DNA of 56,196 nucleotides. Source: Lacticaseibacillus saniviri JCM 17471 = DSM 24301 (GTDB lineage: Bacteria > Bacillota > Bacilli > Lactobacillales > Lactobacillaceae). Shown here piece after piece: positions 1 to 9,390 of this stretch. Below the pieces are notes generated by a model that did not search any database, was not told where the DNA came from, and saw only the letters and a list, made by a program, of their open reading frames with translations. Numbering within the stretch: the first letter of the stretch is position 1; each line of letters starts with the position of its first letter. The DNA is taken from positions 1-56,196 of the forward strand of contig NZ_BBBX01000020.1 of NCBI RefSeq assembly GCF_001311785.1. Reading direction: 5' to 3'. The position numbers were made by a program, and so were the translations under genes.

Positions 1-48
1 ACCAAAATATGGCATACTTTGTTATAGATGAAGAAAGGAAGCGAGGAT

Positions 49-351
49 ATGAGTAGTAATGGGTTAGAAGATGTCGAGGGTATCTTCAATCGTGAATTGC
101 ATCACCTGGATACCTCACTCAGTACTAGTGAAGTCGAAATCACCAAATTATTCCCAGACGCCTTTATGGCAGCACACACAAAATCGACTTCAATGGATCA
201 GTTCATGGCTGATTTGGGCATCAATAGCGAGGAACAGCTGCATGAATATCCAATTGATCAATTGAACGCCAAAGTCGCGGCCGAAAGTGATTTTGCCAGC
301 TGGGATGATATGTTGAAAGCAGCCGGTAAAGCTTATCTCGAAAATAAATAA
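49..351 (+). CDS. Small hypothetical protein (100 aa)
   Basis: Acidic soluble protein of 100 residues; I do not recognise the family. The ATG at 49 is chosen over an in-frame ATG at 28 because a GGAAGCGAGG ribosome site lies just before it. There is no signal peptide or membrane segment. It is followed at once by a strong terminator, so it ends its transcription unit; anything upstream is outside the window. Confidence 0.6.
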   Translation: MSSNGLEDVEGIFNRELHHLDTSLSTSEVEITKLFPDAFMAAHTKSTSMDQFMADLGINSEEQLHEYPIDQLNAKVAAESDFASWDDMLKAAGKAYLENK

Positions 352-354
352 ACG

Positions 355-394
355 AAATCCCGATTATCGATGACTGATAATCGGGATTTTTTTG
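355..394 (+). terminator. Rho-independent terminator
   Basis: The arms AAATCCCGATTATC and GATAATCGGGATTT pair perfectly around a 7-nt loop and run into a T tract. It lies 4 nt after the stop of the small gene at 49-351. The next 240 bases are AT-rich, with no gene that I can see. Confidence 0.9.
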
Positions 395-641
395 CGTATT
401 TCAGTTAAGAATGCATTTCGAGAAAATAAATAACAAAATCAGATTGTTATTCGCATCAGTCTCAAATATACTAGTTATTGAGTTATTAGATTTTAAACTG
501 ATTACGCCTGCTCAAAATATTACTCTATCGAAAGTTATTTTTTCACCAAAGTACTGTTCCTTTTAACGTTGTCATGATATAAATGATAATTTATAAAAAT
601 AATTCGCAAAATATTATCCATGTTGTTCAGGAGGGCTTCCA

Positions 642-2291
642 ATGACATTAGCACAGCTCGCTAAATCCAATCGATATCCAATAGTTTTATTGGTTCTGGG
701 ATTTCCAAAAGGTACCTTTCAAATTCTCCTTCGTGGGATGACTTACTCAAAACATTATGGACTGAAGCTGAAATTGATAAGGACTATTACTATTTTATAG
801 ATGAAAATAACCACGACGACAGCGGAGCGACATATAACGATAACTTCTTTACTGCTAAGACTGCGGCTGGTAATGAACTTGAACAAGTTTTTCACAAAAA
901 TTCTTTGCTGGTCAATTAGTCATTGATGGACTTACGAAAGAGACTGCGCTGTTTGAGAATCTCTCGCCACTAAAGTTTCGTATTGCTCAACTACTACAGG
1001 GTTACAAGTTGAACAGTGAAACAGAAGCTGAATTACCGCTATTTAGAAAATTTTTTATCAAAAGCAAAAATGATAGTTACGACTAATTATGATACTTTCA
1101 TTGAAGATCAACTTGCTCAAGAAAATGGGGAATCTCCCACCGTCTACATTGGAGAGAACGGCTTCTTTAACGATACTGACGGTACAGCAGAAATTTTTAA
1201 AATTCACGGAAGTGTAAATAAGCCAAACTCATTAGTCGTAACCGCAAATGACTACCAGCAATATGACGAGACAAAACTACTCATCAGTGCCAGACTCCTA
1301 GTAGGTCTGCTCCATTCCCCTATAATTTTTCTAGGATACTCTCTGACTGACAGAAATGTAGTTAACCTTCTAAGTGATTTTTCAGCACACTTTCCAGGGT
1401 CGGATATAACAGAAATCGCAAACAAAATCATTGTTGTTGACTATGACAAGAACAATCGCAGACTTGAAGAAACGGTTAGAGTTAGAGAAATCCCCACTTC
1501 GAAAGACATCACTTATACTTCCCTAAGAACCGAAAATTATGCGCCGATCTATGAACAAATAAGTAAAATTGACGAAGGGGTCAGTCCGGCTGAAATTAGA
1601 AAATATTCAGGTTTAATCAAACGGCTGATTGTCGATTCCGAAAATCACGGCACACTCCAAGATACATTGGTAGCACTCTATCCACTGGATGAGCTTGAGT
1701 CTAGAATCGATAATGGACAAAAATCGCAATAGCGTTAGGTGACAGAGAAAATTTTCAAGTTGCAACCTTGGCAAACTACATTGAAGACTATTTTTCTGAG
1801 CATCCTAAATATAGAAATAAAGATGCACTATCATTTGTTGCCTCAAATAGCACTAATGCTCGGACTCCTTTTGCGAGAATCTGGAACAACACGGACCATT
1901 TGCCGAACAGTTTAAGTAAGTCAAAAGTAAAAAAACTTAACACCATGATTAAGAAAAATGGGACGCTCCAAGCTATCAGAAACCACACAACTAAGTCATA
2001 TCACACTAAGCTTCCTGAAGGGTTTTTACTTGCCGAACAAGATTTGTCACAAAAATCAGTAGAACAGCCGATTTAATCATCTGGAATATCGAGGCTTTTA
2101 ATCGCTCAGAGCTTAAAACCTTTATGATGAAAACCGTCCTGCCGCGACTATTAGCAAATATTAAAACTGATGCTTCCGGTAATGATCGAAGCTATTACCG
2201 AAAGCTATTGATGGCATATGACGTACTGATCAACGGAGATATGACGCAAAAAAGCCCACAGATTAAGCCGGGTTTAGAGAAAGAAAAATGA
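642..2291 (+). CDS. SIR2-domain protein, probable anti-phage NADase, frame-broken
   Basis: Reconstructed protein of about 549 residues. The ATG at 642 follows AGGAGGG. The N-terminal half has SIR2 marks in order: an FIGSGIS nucleotide loop, TTNYD, FKIHGS and FLGYSLTD. The C-terminal 250 residues are of unknown type. SIR2 domains in stand-alone bacterial proteins of this kind usually hydrolyse NAD in abortive-infection defence (Thoeris and DSR relatives); that role is inferred. The frame is broken five times, at runs near 685 (T), 896 (A), 1051 (T), 1719 (A) and 2051 (A); correcting each restores one frame. The gene stands alone beside a tRNA-Ser, which fits an acquired defence gene. Confidence 0.75.
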
Positions 2292-2341
2292 AAACCCTCT
2301 TCGCAGACTTGGATCTCATCTATCTGTTCATATCAATCAAT

Positions 2342-2390
2342 AAAGCGTGACTTCTTAGCCCATTAATAAAATCGATTTCTGTCACGCTTT
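2342..2390 (+). terminator. Probable terminator after the SIR2 gene
   Basis: AAAGCGTGAC and GTCACGCTTT are complementary 10-base arms about 30 nt apart, 50 nt past the SIR2 stop. A long A run and T run follow a little further on. Confidence 0.5.
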
Positions 2391-2504
2391 GCTGGTTTAA
2401 AAAAAAAATTTTTCTGACAACGAGTTTCATCTCTCTGGACAATACAATTTGAATATCGTAAATATTTGAACTTTCAGGCAAAATAACTAAATTTCCGAAT
2501 TACC

Positions 2505-2545
2505 AAAAAGTAGGAATGCTGATATATCAGCATTCCTACTTTTTT
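2505..2545. terminator. Perfect-palindrome bidirectional terminator
   Basis: A 30-bp perfect palindrome centred near 2525 (arms GTAGGAATGCTGATA and TATCAGCATTCCTAC) is flanked by an A run and a T run. It can terminate both the leftward tRNA-Ser transcript and any rightward read-through. Confidence 0.8.
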
Positions 2546-2568
2546 ACGAAGCTATTCAAAAATTAGTA

Positions 2569-2656
2569 AGGAGAGTACAGGATTTGAACCTGCGCGCCGG
2601 TATTAACCGGTTCGCCGGATTTCGAGTCCGGTGCATTACCACTCTGCCAACTCTCC
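2569..2656 (-). tRNA. tRNA-Ser (CGA anticodon)
   Basis: On the minus strand the 7-bp acceptor stem GGAGAGT/ACTCTCC encloses a D arm, an anticodon stem ACCGGA/TCCGGC with loop CTCGAAA (anticodon CGA), a long class II variable arm (GAACCGG...CCGGCGC), and a T arm with loop TTCAAAT. Together these specify serine. CCA is not encoded. Confidence 0.95.
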
Positions 2657-2729
2657 AATAAACAACAAGAATATTATATCAAACTATGCCAGCCTTGCAA
2701 AGCAGAACTTCTAGTGGGCACAGAACGCA

Positions 2730-2764
2730 AAAAAAGGATCTCACCTTTCGGCGAGATCCTTTTG
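2730..2764 (-). terminator. Terminator of the LysM-protein gene
   Basis: On the minus strand AAAAGGATCTC and GAGATCCTTTT form a stem followed by a seven-T run, 16 bases after the LysM-protein stop codon. Confidence 0.85.
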
Positions 2765-2779
2765 ATTAGCAATCAGAGA

Positions 2780-3406
2780 TTATAAAGCCCATGGAGACAG
2801 GCCAGCAGCGTTGTATAAACGGATGGCGTCTGAAATTTGGGTGTCAACACTGTTGCTACCATTGATCCAGAGGCTTTGGAATAAGCCGTGAGCTGAACTT
2901 GATGGGTTCTGAGCAGTTGACTGCCAGTTAGATTCACGAGTGATGATGGCATCCCATGTTGATGCGGAAACACCAGTTGCAGCAACCATCTTGTTTAAGA
3001 CGTAGCTCTTCAAGTCAGAACCGTAGTTGGTTGTGGTTGAAGCTGTTGCGGCTGTGTTAGTTGTTGTCGCAGCCTGAGTTTGTGTTGCCTGCTGTGTTTG
3101 TTGTGCAGGTTGTGCTTGTGTTGTTGTCGTGTTTTGGGTTGTTGCTTGTGTTGCTGTACCGCCAACCTTCACGATTTCGCCTGGGTGGATTAAGTCATAA
3201 CCACCAACTGTGCGGCCATTGAGTGTTTCAAGACTTGCCACACTCATGCTGTGTGCGTTAGCGATGCTCATGTATGTGTCACCAGCTTCAACGGTCACTG
3301 TGCCGTTACCGTTATTAACGGCTGCGTGTGTTGTGCTTGTTGAGAGACCTGCGACACCTAATGTCAATGCTGCTGCGGTAGAGAATAAAAGAGTCTTAAT
3401 TTTCAT
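2780..3406 (-). CDS. Secreted LysM protein, aggregation-promoting-factor type
   Basis: Exported cell-wall-binding protein of 208 residues. Residues 1-28 are a Sec signal peptide ending near THA-A. A LysM domain (about 35-82, VEAGDTYMSIANAHSMSVAS) binds peptidoglycan. A Gln/Thr/Ala-rich linker covers about 83-128, and the C-terminal region (130-208) has the RESNWQSTAQNPSSSAHGLF motif of transglycosylase-like, APF-type proteins of lactobacilli. The ending GLSPWAL is also typical of that group. It probably helps shape or remodel the wall; catalysis is not proven by sequence. It is a single-gene unit with its own terminator. Confidence 0.85.
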   Translation of the reverse strand: MKIKTLLFSTAAALTLGVAGLSTSTTHAAVNNGNGTVTVEAGDTYMSIANAHSMSVASLETLNGRTVGGYDLIHPGEIVKVGGTATQATTQNTTTTQAQPAQQTQQATQTQAATTTNTAATASTTTNYGSDLKSYVLNKMVAATGVSASTWDAIITRESNWQSTAQNPSSSAHGLFQSLWINGSNSVDTQISDAIRLYNAAGLSPWAL

Positions 3407-3467
3407 AGTTTAAAATTTTCCTTTCGTGTTTGCCTTTGCTTATGTATACAAGATTAAAGCATCAGCA

Positions 3468-3532
3468 TTACAGCGACATGTAGCTCAAATTACGATTAAA
3501 TTACCATATGGGATTTTGCAACGTCGCTGTAA
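3468..3532. promoter_or_regulatory. Inverted repeat upstream of the LysM gene
   Basis: TTACAGCGAC and GTCGCTGTAA are perfect 10-base arms 45 nt apart, 60-125 bases upstream of the LysM-protein start. They could be paired operator half-sites or a leader-RNA stem. I cannot assign a regulator. Confidence 0.35.
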
Positions 3533-3613
3533 CATTCAAGAATTATTTCATTTTTTACAAAAACAACGCCTGTTTTCTGTAAAATCACCGCATCAGTTCC
3601 CTCCTAATAGATT

Positions 3614-3660
3614 AAAATAGCGTGCTGCCTCGGCCAACAAACCGCGACAACACGCTATTT
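3614..3660 (-). terminator. Terminator of the leftward four-gene operon
   Basis: AAATAGCGTG and CACGCTATTT pair around a loop of about 25 nt, right after the methyltransferase stop. Confidence 0.7.
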
Positions 3661-4382
3661 CATTTGTGATTGAGACTCTTAATGATCAGCATCATGGGCC
3701 GCCGCCACTCATTGGCCATTTCTGGCAGATCGCGCAATTCGGCTGCTGGTGTTGGCTCCACAACATCGGCGATGACAAACTGATGTGTCACCAACGTGTG
3801 CAAATATGTCGTCAGACTGCGGTGATATTTGGTGACCTGCGAACCTAAGAACTCGGTTTCGCGCTTTCCCTCATCAAAGTAACGATCAACGGGAAAAACG
3901 GTTCGTTCGCCGCTTTGAACAAAGTCTTGATCACCGGATGCAGTGAAGACGGGATGTTCCACGGAGAATAAGAAGATGCCATCAGGCAACAGGAATTTGC
4001 GCACATGGTCCACCAATGCGGCAAAGGATGGCAAGTAGTGAATCGCCAGTGAGGAGAAAACCATGTCAAACTGATCAACATCAAAGTCGACCTGACTGAT
4101 GTCTCCTACCATATAGGTAATCCGTGGATCGCCATTCTTTTCCTTAGCCGTTGCAATCATTTTCTCTGAGAGATCCACGGCGACAACTGATGCAGCACCG
4201 TGATCGACAAAATATTTGGCGTGCCAACCATAGCCCGCACCCAAATCCAATATCTTCTTATCGGTTAAGTCCGGTAGCATCGCTTCAAGCGCTGGCCATT
4301 CACCGGCCCCTTTTAGCCCTTCTTCGCTCCGCCGCATATGGGCGTATTGATCAAAAAAAGTAGGATCATCATAAGGATTCAT
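3660..4382 (-). CDS. Class I SAM-dependent methyltransferase
   Basis: Intact 240-residue methyltransferase. Motif I, ILDLGAGYGWHAKYF, lies near residues 44-58. Next come the acidic motif VVAVDLSEKM, a VGDISQVDF motif, and SSLAIHYL as post-motif II. This is the Methyltransf_11/25 fold. The substrate is unknown; the family covers small molecules, lipids and quinone-like compounds. Its ATG overlaps the stop of the upstream transporter gene by 4 bases, so the two are translationally coupled. Confidence 0.85.
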   Translation of the reverse strand: MNPYDDPTFFDQYAHMRRSEEGLKGAGEWPALEAMLPDLTDKKILDLGAGYGWHAKYFVDHGAASVVAVDLSEKMIATAKEKNGDPRITYMVGDISQVDFDVDQFDMVFSSLAIHYLPSFAALVDHVRKFLLPDGIFLFSVEHPVFTASGDQDFVQSGERTVFPVDRYFDEGKRETEFLGSQVTKYHRSLTTYLHTLVTHQFVIADVVEPTPAAELRDLPEMANEWRRPMMLIIKSLNHK

Positions 4383-5878
4383 TTTGCTTCGCCTCTTCGT
4401 TTCTTTAATGTCGCCACAATATTGGCATAGGATGTTTCATCTATTGTTAGTTTATGCCGATAGACCCAATAAGCCAAGACAATTCCGATTAATGGAATCA
4501 AAGTAATCAATCCGAGCAACAACTCAGTTCGGTTCAATGGCACATTGTGAATCACCTGTTCAACCGCGCTTTTCTTAGCTACTGCAGATAAGGTGCCCCG
4601 TTGCGCGTCTCGCTCTAATGTTGAGATGTGTTGTGTGGCCGCAAAGATGCCAACACCGGCATAAATCACGATGGCCAAGAATTGCCCGGCCGCCATCCCA
4701 AGTTTGGTCACAAACGGCCGCACGGAGAAGATAATCCCTTCATTGCGCTGTCCCGTCAGATACTCATTGTACTCAACGGCATTGGCGATATTAATAATCA
4801 AAATGAGGTAGTAGATACCATTACCAACAGAAGGCAAAATATTCGCCGCTGACAGCAACCAAGCCTTGCCTGCGCCCCAGTTATCCGGCACCAGTAAGCC
4901 GACCGCTAACAGCAATGCATAGCCGATAACGGCCATGATGGTCGCAGCCCGAATCAAGGTCATACGACTGAAGCGCTTGGAGAGACTGGAGAAAGTGGTA
5001 AATACCACAACGCCCGCTGCCTGGCCCAACAGAATGAAAATAATATTCCATGAACCCGAATAGCCAAGCGAGAAGATCAGATAGAAGTTAAACACAGTGG
5101 TACTCAGGGTGGTCACAATCATATAGATGAAAAGCAACAGCGCGTTCCAAAGCACCTGATCATTTTTCTTCAGGACGGCCATGATGGCACGAAACGATAC
5201 TTTGACTCGTGGTGTGTTCTCCTGCTGCGCAATGACAGCAGGGTCCTCGTGCACCCCAAATACGGTCAAGCCCTGTGTGAACAGCATGAGTCCCGTAAAA
5301 ATAATTGCAATCCACGCGTACCCACTGACAGTGCTGCCGCCTAGAGCATGGTCCCCGACGGTAAAATATTGCACCAAGGTATTGGTCAGGAATGCACCAA
5401 TACCCGCCATCAATGAGGTTAGCGAGGTCAATGCATTGCGATCATCCGCGTTACTCGACAGCGCCGGTAACATCCCCCAATAAGCGATGTCGTTCATTGT
5501 AAAGAAGATATTGAATAAGAGATAGAGAATCCCAAAGGCCACGATATAAGGCCAGCCCTGTAAGGTATTGGTGAACGAAATCACCACGATAACCGCGGTG
5601 CCCAGTACCCCAATGACAATCCAGGGTTTGAACTTACCGAAACGCGTATGGGTGGCATCAAGAATATTCCCCATGATGGGGTCCAGAATGGCATCGATAA
5701 TCCGTGCGACCACAAACACAATACTGATGACAAAAAATTCTTGGACGCTGAGTTGTTTTGTCAGCATCACATAGGTAATGAGGTAATTGAGGAACAGACC
5801 GGCTGCGGCCATATCGCGACCAACCGTCCCGAGCGCAAAGGCCCACAAGTTCCCCTTACTGAGCTTATTCTCCTTCAT
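4379..5878 (-). CDS. GPH-family (MelB-like) sugar:cation symporter
   Basis: Intact 499-residue membrane protein with about 12 hydrophobic segments. Near residues 60-85 it has the DAILDPIMGNILDATHTRFGKFKPW stretch that marks glycoside-pentoside-hexuronide:cation symporters (the acidic and RFGKF motifs of MelB, XylP and GusB relatives). It probably imports a glycoside with H+ or Na+. It lacks the C-terminal EIIA domain of LacS. Its start lies inside the end of the hydrolase gene (14-base overlap). Confidence 0.85.
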   Translation of the reverse strand: MKENKLSKGNLWAFALGTVGRDMAAAGLFLNYLITYVMLTKQLSVQEFFVISIVFVVARIIDAILDPIMGNILDATHTRFGKFKPWIVIGVLGTAVIVVISFTNTLQGWPYIVAFGILYLLFNIFFTMNDIAYWGMLPALSSNADDRNALTSLTSLMAGIGAFLTNTLVQYFTVGDHALGGSTVSGYAWIAIIFTGLMLFTQGLTVFGVHEDPAVIAQQENTPRVKVSFRAIMAVLKKNDQVLWNALLLFIYMIVTTLSTTVFNFYLIFSLGYSGSWNIIFILLGQAAGVVVFTTFSSLSKRFSRMTLIRAATIMAVIGYALLLAVGLLVPDNWGAGKAWLLSAANILPSVGNGIYYLILIINIANAVEYNEYLTGQRNEGIIFSVRPFVTKLGMAAGQFLAIVIYAGVGIFAATQHISTLERDAQRGTLSAVAKKSAVEQVIHNVPLNRTELLLGLITLIPLIGIVLAYWVYRHKLTIDETSYANIVATLKKRRGEAK

Positions 5879-6866
5879 TCAAGTCGCCACCATTCCAATT
5901 TTTCCAATCAATTAATGTTAATTGCGTTTCTTGCTTCAAAAACTGCCAGACAAAATGCCAGTATGTGTCCCCTGCTGTGAGCGCAGCCATCCCGTGTTGT
6001 GCCCCCGCCACCAGCATTTTGGCTTTTGGTGTGGGTGCCGCGGCATAATTGGTCCAGCATGCTTGCGGGCACAAAAGTATCCGCGTCCCCATGAAAGAAC
6101 AACATCGGCACGCGGGCTTGCTTGAGTGCTTCGAGCGAACTGGCCGCTTTTAACCGCCAGTGTAGTCGCCACTGAACCAACCAACCAAAAGTCGTGATGA
6201 GGGGCCAGGATGGCACATGATAGAGCTGTTTGAGTTGGTAGCGGAATTCATCAGCAACGGAAGTGTAGCCACAATCTTCAATAATCGCTTTCACATTGGC
6301 CGGCAGGGGTTCGCCTGCGGTCATCATCACCGTGGCACCGCCCATCGAAATGCCATACAGAACAATTTGTGCTTCCGGATCACGCCGCAACAGGACCTGA
6401 ATCCAATCCACGATGTCCAGCCGGTCCAAGTAGCCCATTTGGATGTAATCCCCTTCGCTCTGGCCGTGGCCCTGGGCATCGGCCAGAAAAATATTAAAGC
6501 CGAGCTGATCGAAAATGGTGCTTTGTCGTACATCTCTTCGTGTCGACCGCCGAAGCCGTGACACAAAATGGCCCATTGATGCGTGGCTCTTTCGGGATGC
6601 GTGTAATACCAGCCTTTCAGTGTCAAATGTTGCCGATTGACCATTGAATCTGGCTCAATGGTCACACTGTCCAACCAGTCCTGCTTGAATTGAGCGAGTT
6701 TTGCCTCATTCAAATCTGCCGGGGCGTCAATCTGATTGTGATCTGCCTCAAACACTGCCTCGCGGCTACCCGCGCGCTTGAGGGCGAGATTGAATAGAAA
6801 TTGTGTGGCTACTGCGAGTCCGCCACACAGAACAACAATAATCATTGCTAGAATCCACCAGAGCAT
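5865..6866 (-). CDS. Membrane-anchored alpha/beta hydrolase, frame-broken
   Basis: About 330 residues when joined. An N-terminal membrane anchor (about 1-28) is followed by the hydrolase fold: LCHGFGG oxyanion region, AQGHGQSEG, nucleophile elbow GISMGG (Ser), FHGDADTFVP (acid), and GAQHGMA near the end (His). The closest type I recall is the YqkD/FrsA-like alpha/beta hydrolases of lactobacilli. The frame breaks near 6515 and near 6080, each fixed by one base. It is part of the lipoprotein-hydrolase-symporter-methyltransferase operon, so it may act on the transported compound. Confidence 0.75.
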
Positions 6867-6875
6867 TGTTTAGCC

Positions 6876-7371
6876 TCATTTCTGTGTATCAGCTTGTTGA
6901 CGTTTGGCAAAATTGACCATCGATGTTGGCACACTGCCATTATAATCTTGCCGCGCAATCGCTGTTGTCTGGTCCGAAAACGCCTTGGTCGCTTGCTGAT
7001 ACGTCGCGTTATTATTTTGAATCATGGCGTCCAACACCTGATCGGCCTTATCGATGTAGGCCAATAACCGTTGATTGGCCTCCGGCTGGGCGGTGTTGTT
7101 TTGTAAAATCAAGCGGATATCAGCTAACTTTGTTTGCCCGCTTTAGCATCGGCCACCAATTCACTCTGCTTGGCACCATATGAAGCGGCATTAATGGGCT
7201 TCATCACCTGATCACAGATGGCGTTGAACTGTTTTGGCGCTGCGCTTGTGTGAGTTGTGTACTCTTAATGACTGTTTTTGGTGCATTCGTTGAGGCTGGT
7301 TTCTTAGACTGACATCCCGCCAATCCAAATCCTGTTATCAAAATAGCCGTCCAGTAGATTATTTTTCTCAC
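6876..7371 (-). CDS. Putative lipoprotein, frame-broken
   Basis: Predicted lipoprotein of about 165 residues. The GTG at 7371 is chosen because AAAGGGGG lies 8 bases upstream. A hydrophobic signal ends in the lipobox FGLAGC with Cys near residue 18, then a Lys/Ser/Thr-rich tether. The rest is helical and Gln/Ala-rich. Two frame breaks, near 7225 and 7138, join the parts ending NAPKTVIKS..., FNAICDQVMKP... and KLADIRLILQ.... Function unknown. It is the first gene of the operon and ends 9 bases before the hydrolase start. Confidence 0.65.
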
Positions 7372-7475
7372 GGTGCATCCCCCTTTATGTGTATTGTGCC
7401 ATAAGCTGGTGCCTACCAGCAAAAGAAGACGACCATTATATAACGTTTATTATGAATTTAATTTATAAAGTTATG

Positions 7476-7504
7476 TTGATTATAAGTTTAACTAGTGATA
7501 TATT
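7476..7504 (+). promoter_or_regulatory. Promoter of the gene at 7548
   Basis: TTGATT (7476-7481), a 17-bp spacer and TATATT (7499-7504) make a sigma-A-type promoter, 44 bases upstream of the start codon. It points away from the lipoprotein operon. Confidence 0.5.
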
Positions 7505-7547
7505 ATTTCTACAGACAAATAGAAAATTCTAAAAAGAGGTGCTTCAG

Positions 7548-7958
7548 ATGCAGACACAATCCTATACCGTATTGATTAACCAGTATTTAGAACGCTTACT
7601 CGTTTTTGAAACCGTTTTTAGCGAATACAATCAAACAACACGTAATATCGTTAAGGGAAACTGCTACGCCAGCGAAAGCCTGGAGCGCATCAAAGACTAT
7701 TTTGCTAAGAATGCGATCCGTTTCGATCGCTTTGTTTCCCAGATCAACCAGGTGCAAGCACCCGATGGTTATCTCACCTTCAATCAACGGTTACTCGCCG
7801 CCCTTGAACAATTTAATACCGGCGTGTTGACCACTTTCAACGCGATTTCGTGTGACAAAATCGATCAGGAACAATTTGAAACCGGCATTTCCTATCAAGA
7901 ATCTGCCAAAGCTGAAATTTCCGCCGCTTTTGACTATATCGGTCAGCCCATCATCTAG
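7548..7958 (+). CDS. Hypothetical protein (136 aa)
   Basis: Soluble, mostly helical protein; family not recognised. The ATG at 7548 has AAAGAGG at the right distance. It is an intact frame with its own promoter, and the next gene starts about 25 bases later, so the two form a small rightward unit. Confidence 0.6.
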   Translation: MQTQSYTVLINQYLERLLVFETVFSEYNQTTRNIVKGNCYASESLERIKDYFAKNAIRFDRFVSQINQVQAPDGYLTFNQRLLAALEQFNTGVLTTFNAISCDKIDQEQFETGISYQESAKAEISAAFDYIGQPII

Positions 7959-7984
7959 TATACTGAGAGTAACAAGATGAGGTG

Positions 7985-8356
7985 ATGAATTTGGTAACAT
8001 GGCACTTAATGTTTCACGAGCCTGAATTCACTCGCAAGCAAATTCAGGCGCTGGTTGCGCAATTGAACGCAAATGATGAATTCGGTGGTTTCCCCATTAA
8101 ATCTCAGTTTGGTACGGCCACGAGTCAATTCATTGCGGTTGATTGCCAGCTTCAAGTGGTCAATGCGATTGATCACCTCACGCTCGAACAGATGCTCAAG
8201 TTTCTACTGATTATGGCAAACCAACTCGAGCAAGCACCGCCTGCCTTGTATTATGGCGTGATGGCGCAAACCATCGAACAATTGGGCATCGAATGGCACC
8301 CACTCAACAAGCAAGCCATCGATGTCATCTATTGGCAGAACATCCCCAGTCATTAA
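7985..8356 (+). CDS. Hypothetical protein (about 123 aa)
   Basis: Intact frame with no recognised domain. The start is uncertain: GTG 7982, ATG 7985 and TTG 7991 are all in frame, and GATGAGG at 7976-7982 best fits the TTG at 7991. It is co-directional with the gene at 7548 and followed by a hairpin. Confidence 0.6.
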   Translation: MNLVTWHLMFHEPEFTRKQIQALVAQLNANDEFGGFPIKSQFGTATSQFIAVDCQLQVVNAIDHLTLEQMLKFLLIMANQLEQAPPALYYGVMAQTIEQLGIEWHPLNKQAIDVIYWQNIPSH

Positions 8357-8387
8357 ATCGGACGCCAAATACTTATGTGAACGACAA

Positions 8388-8445
8388 AAGAGAGGCTAAA
8401 GCATCGCCCATTATGGGGATGTTTCAGTCTCTCTTATTTTTCTAT
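8388..8445. terminator. Terminator between convergent genes
   Basis: AAAGAGAGGCT...AAAGCATC pairs imperfectly with GATGTTT...AGTCTCTCTT and is followed by T-rich sequence. It serves the rightward pair and the leftward SDR gene. Confidence 0.55.
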
Positions 8446-8453
8446 CAGCAACA

Positions 8454-9320
8454 CTAACCTTGATAGTCGTCAGCGTCTGTTGAATAAGCAATTTCTTTTT
8501 GCGCTTCAAGCGCCGACAGCCGACCCGCTAACGCCTCATGAATTTTCTGGTAGGCATCGCTACCCAATGTCATCCGCAATGCCCCATGGCCATCTTCCAC
8601 ACGGGCAATGATTTGGTGGGCCATCTTGGCTGGGTCACCGGCAATCATCTTAACGTAATCAGCAACGTCCATGCCCGGAATCTCGCCCTTCATCTGACGC
8701 ATTATTTGGTCGACTGGTGTGTTCTGATAGGCCGTCATCTCAGCACCAAAAGCACCATTACCGCCAACAAAATTCGTTCGAATGCCACCCGGTTCGACAA
8801 TCGTTGTTTGCACATTAAACGGCGCGACCTCTGCAGCTAATGCTTCAAAAGCAGCTTCAACCGCCCATTTAGAAGCACTATACATGCCCATTGCTTGCGT
8901 TGAATACTCTCCGGCCATACTTGAAATTTGAACAATCTGACCGTGCCCCTGCTCCCTGAAATGAGGTAGAAATGCTCTTGCGGTACTCAATGAGCCAAAC
9001 AAATTGACGGCAAAAACATCTGCCACCTGTTGAGCGCTAATACTTTCCACCGCACCATATAATCCGTAGGCCGCATTATTGAGTAGAACATCGATGGTCC
9101 CTAGCGCAGCGAACGCGCGATCAACAACCGTGTGAACCGCTTGATCATCCTTGAGGTTCATTGTCATCGCCCACAATTGATCCCCGTATTTTTGCTTTAA
9201 ATCGGATAAGGCGCCCTCACGACGGGTAGTCGCTGCCACGCGATCACCTCGCTCGAGCAATTCACGCACGACCGATGTTGCCAAACCGCCAATTGCACCA
9301 GTAATAAACCATGTCTTCAT
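8454..9320 (-). CDS. Short-chain dehydrogenase/reductase (SDR)
   Basis: NAD(P)-dependent oxidoreductase of 288 residues. The ATG at 9320 follows GGAGGT; longer reading to 9386 would run into the operator region. Motifs: an atypical nucleotide loop TGAIGGLA near residue 7, NNAAYG, the catalytic Ser in ISSMAGEYS, and YSASK (Tyr/Lys pair), then EPGGIRTNF. This resembles classical SDRs with single-substrate reductase roles; the substrate is unknown. It is divergent from a TetR gene that probably represses it. Confidence 0.85.
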   Translation of the reverse strand: MKTWFITGAIGGLATSVVRELLERGDRVAATTRREGALSDLKQKYGDQLWAMTMNLKDDQAVHTVVDRAFAALGTIDVLLNNAAYGLYGAVESISAQQVADVFAVNLFGSLSTARAFLPHFREQGHGQIVQISSMAGEYSTQAMGMYSASKWAVEAAFEALAAEVAPFNVQTTIVEPGGIRTNFVGGNGAFGAEMTAYQNTPVDQIMRQMKGEIPGMDVADYVKMIAGDPAKMAHQIIARVEDGHGALRMTLGSDAYQKIHEALAGRLSALEAQKEIAYSTDADDYQG

Positions 9321-9390
9321 CCTAAAATACCTCCATCTTTGTTTTAATTGTTGATGACAGGCTGTCTTCGACCACGTGCGCCGCATTAAC

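Noticed and set aside
395..641. Gene or mobile-element end between the small gene at 49 and the SIR2 gene
   Set aside because: AT-rich, stop-dense in all frames. I found no inverted ends or target duplication.
2569..2656. tRNA-Ser as the attachment site of the large prophage
   Set aside because: The prophage border is 21 kb away at about 24.2 kb, in the 3' end of a protein gene. Host genes fill the space between.
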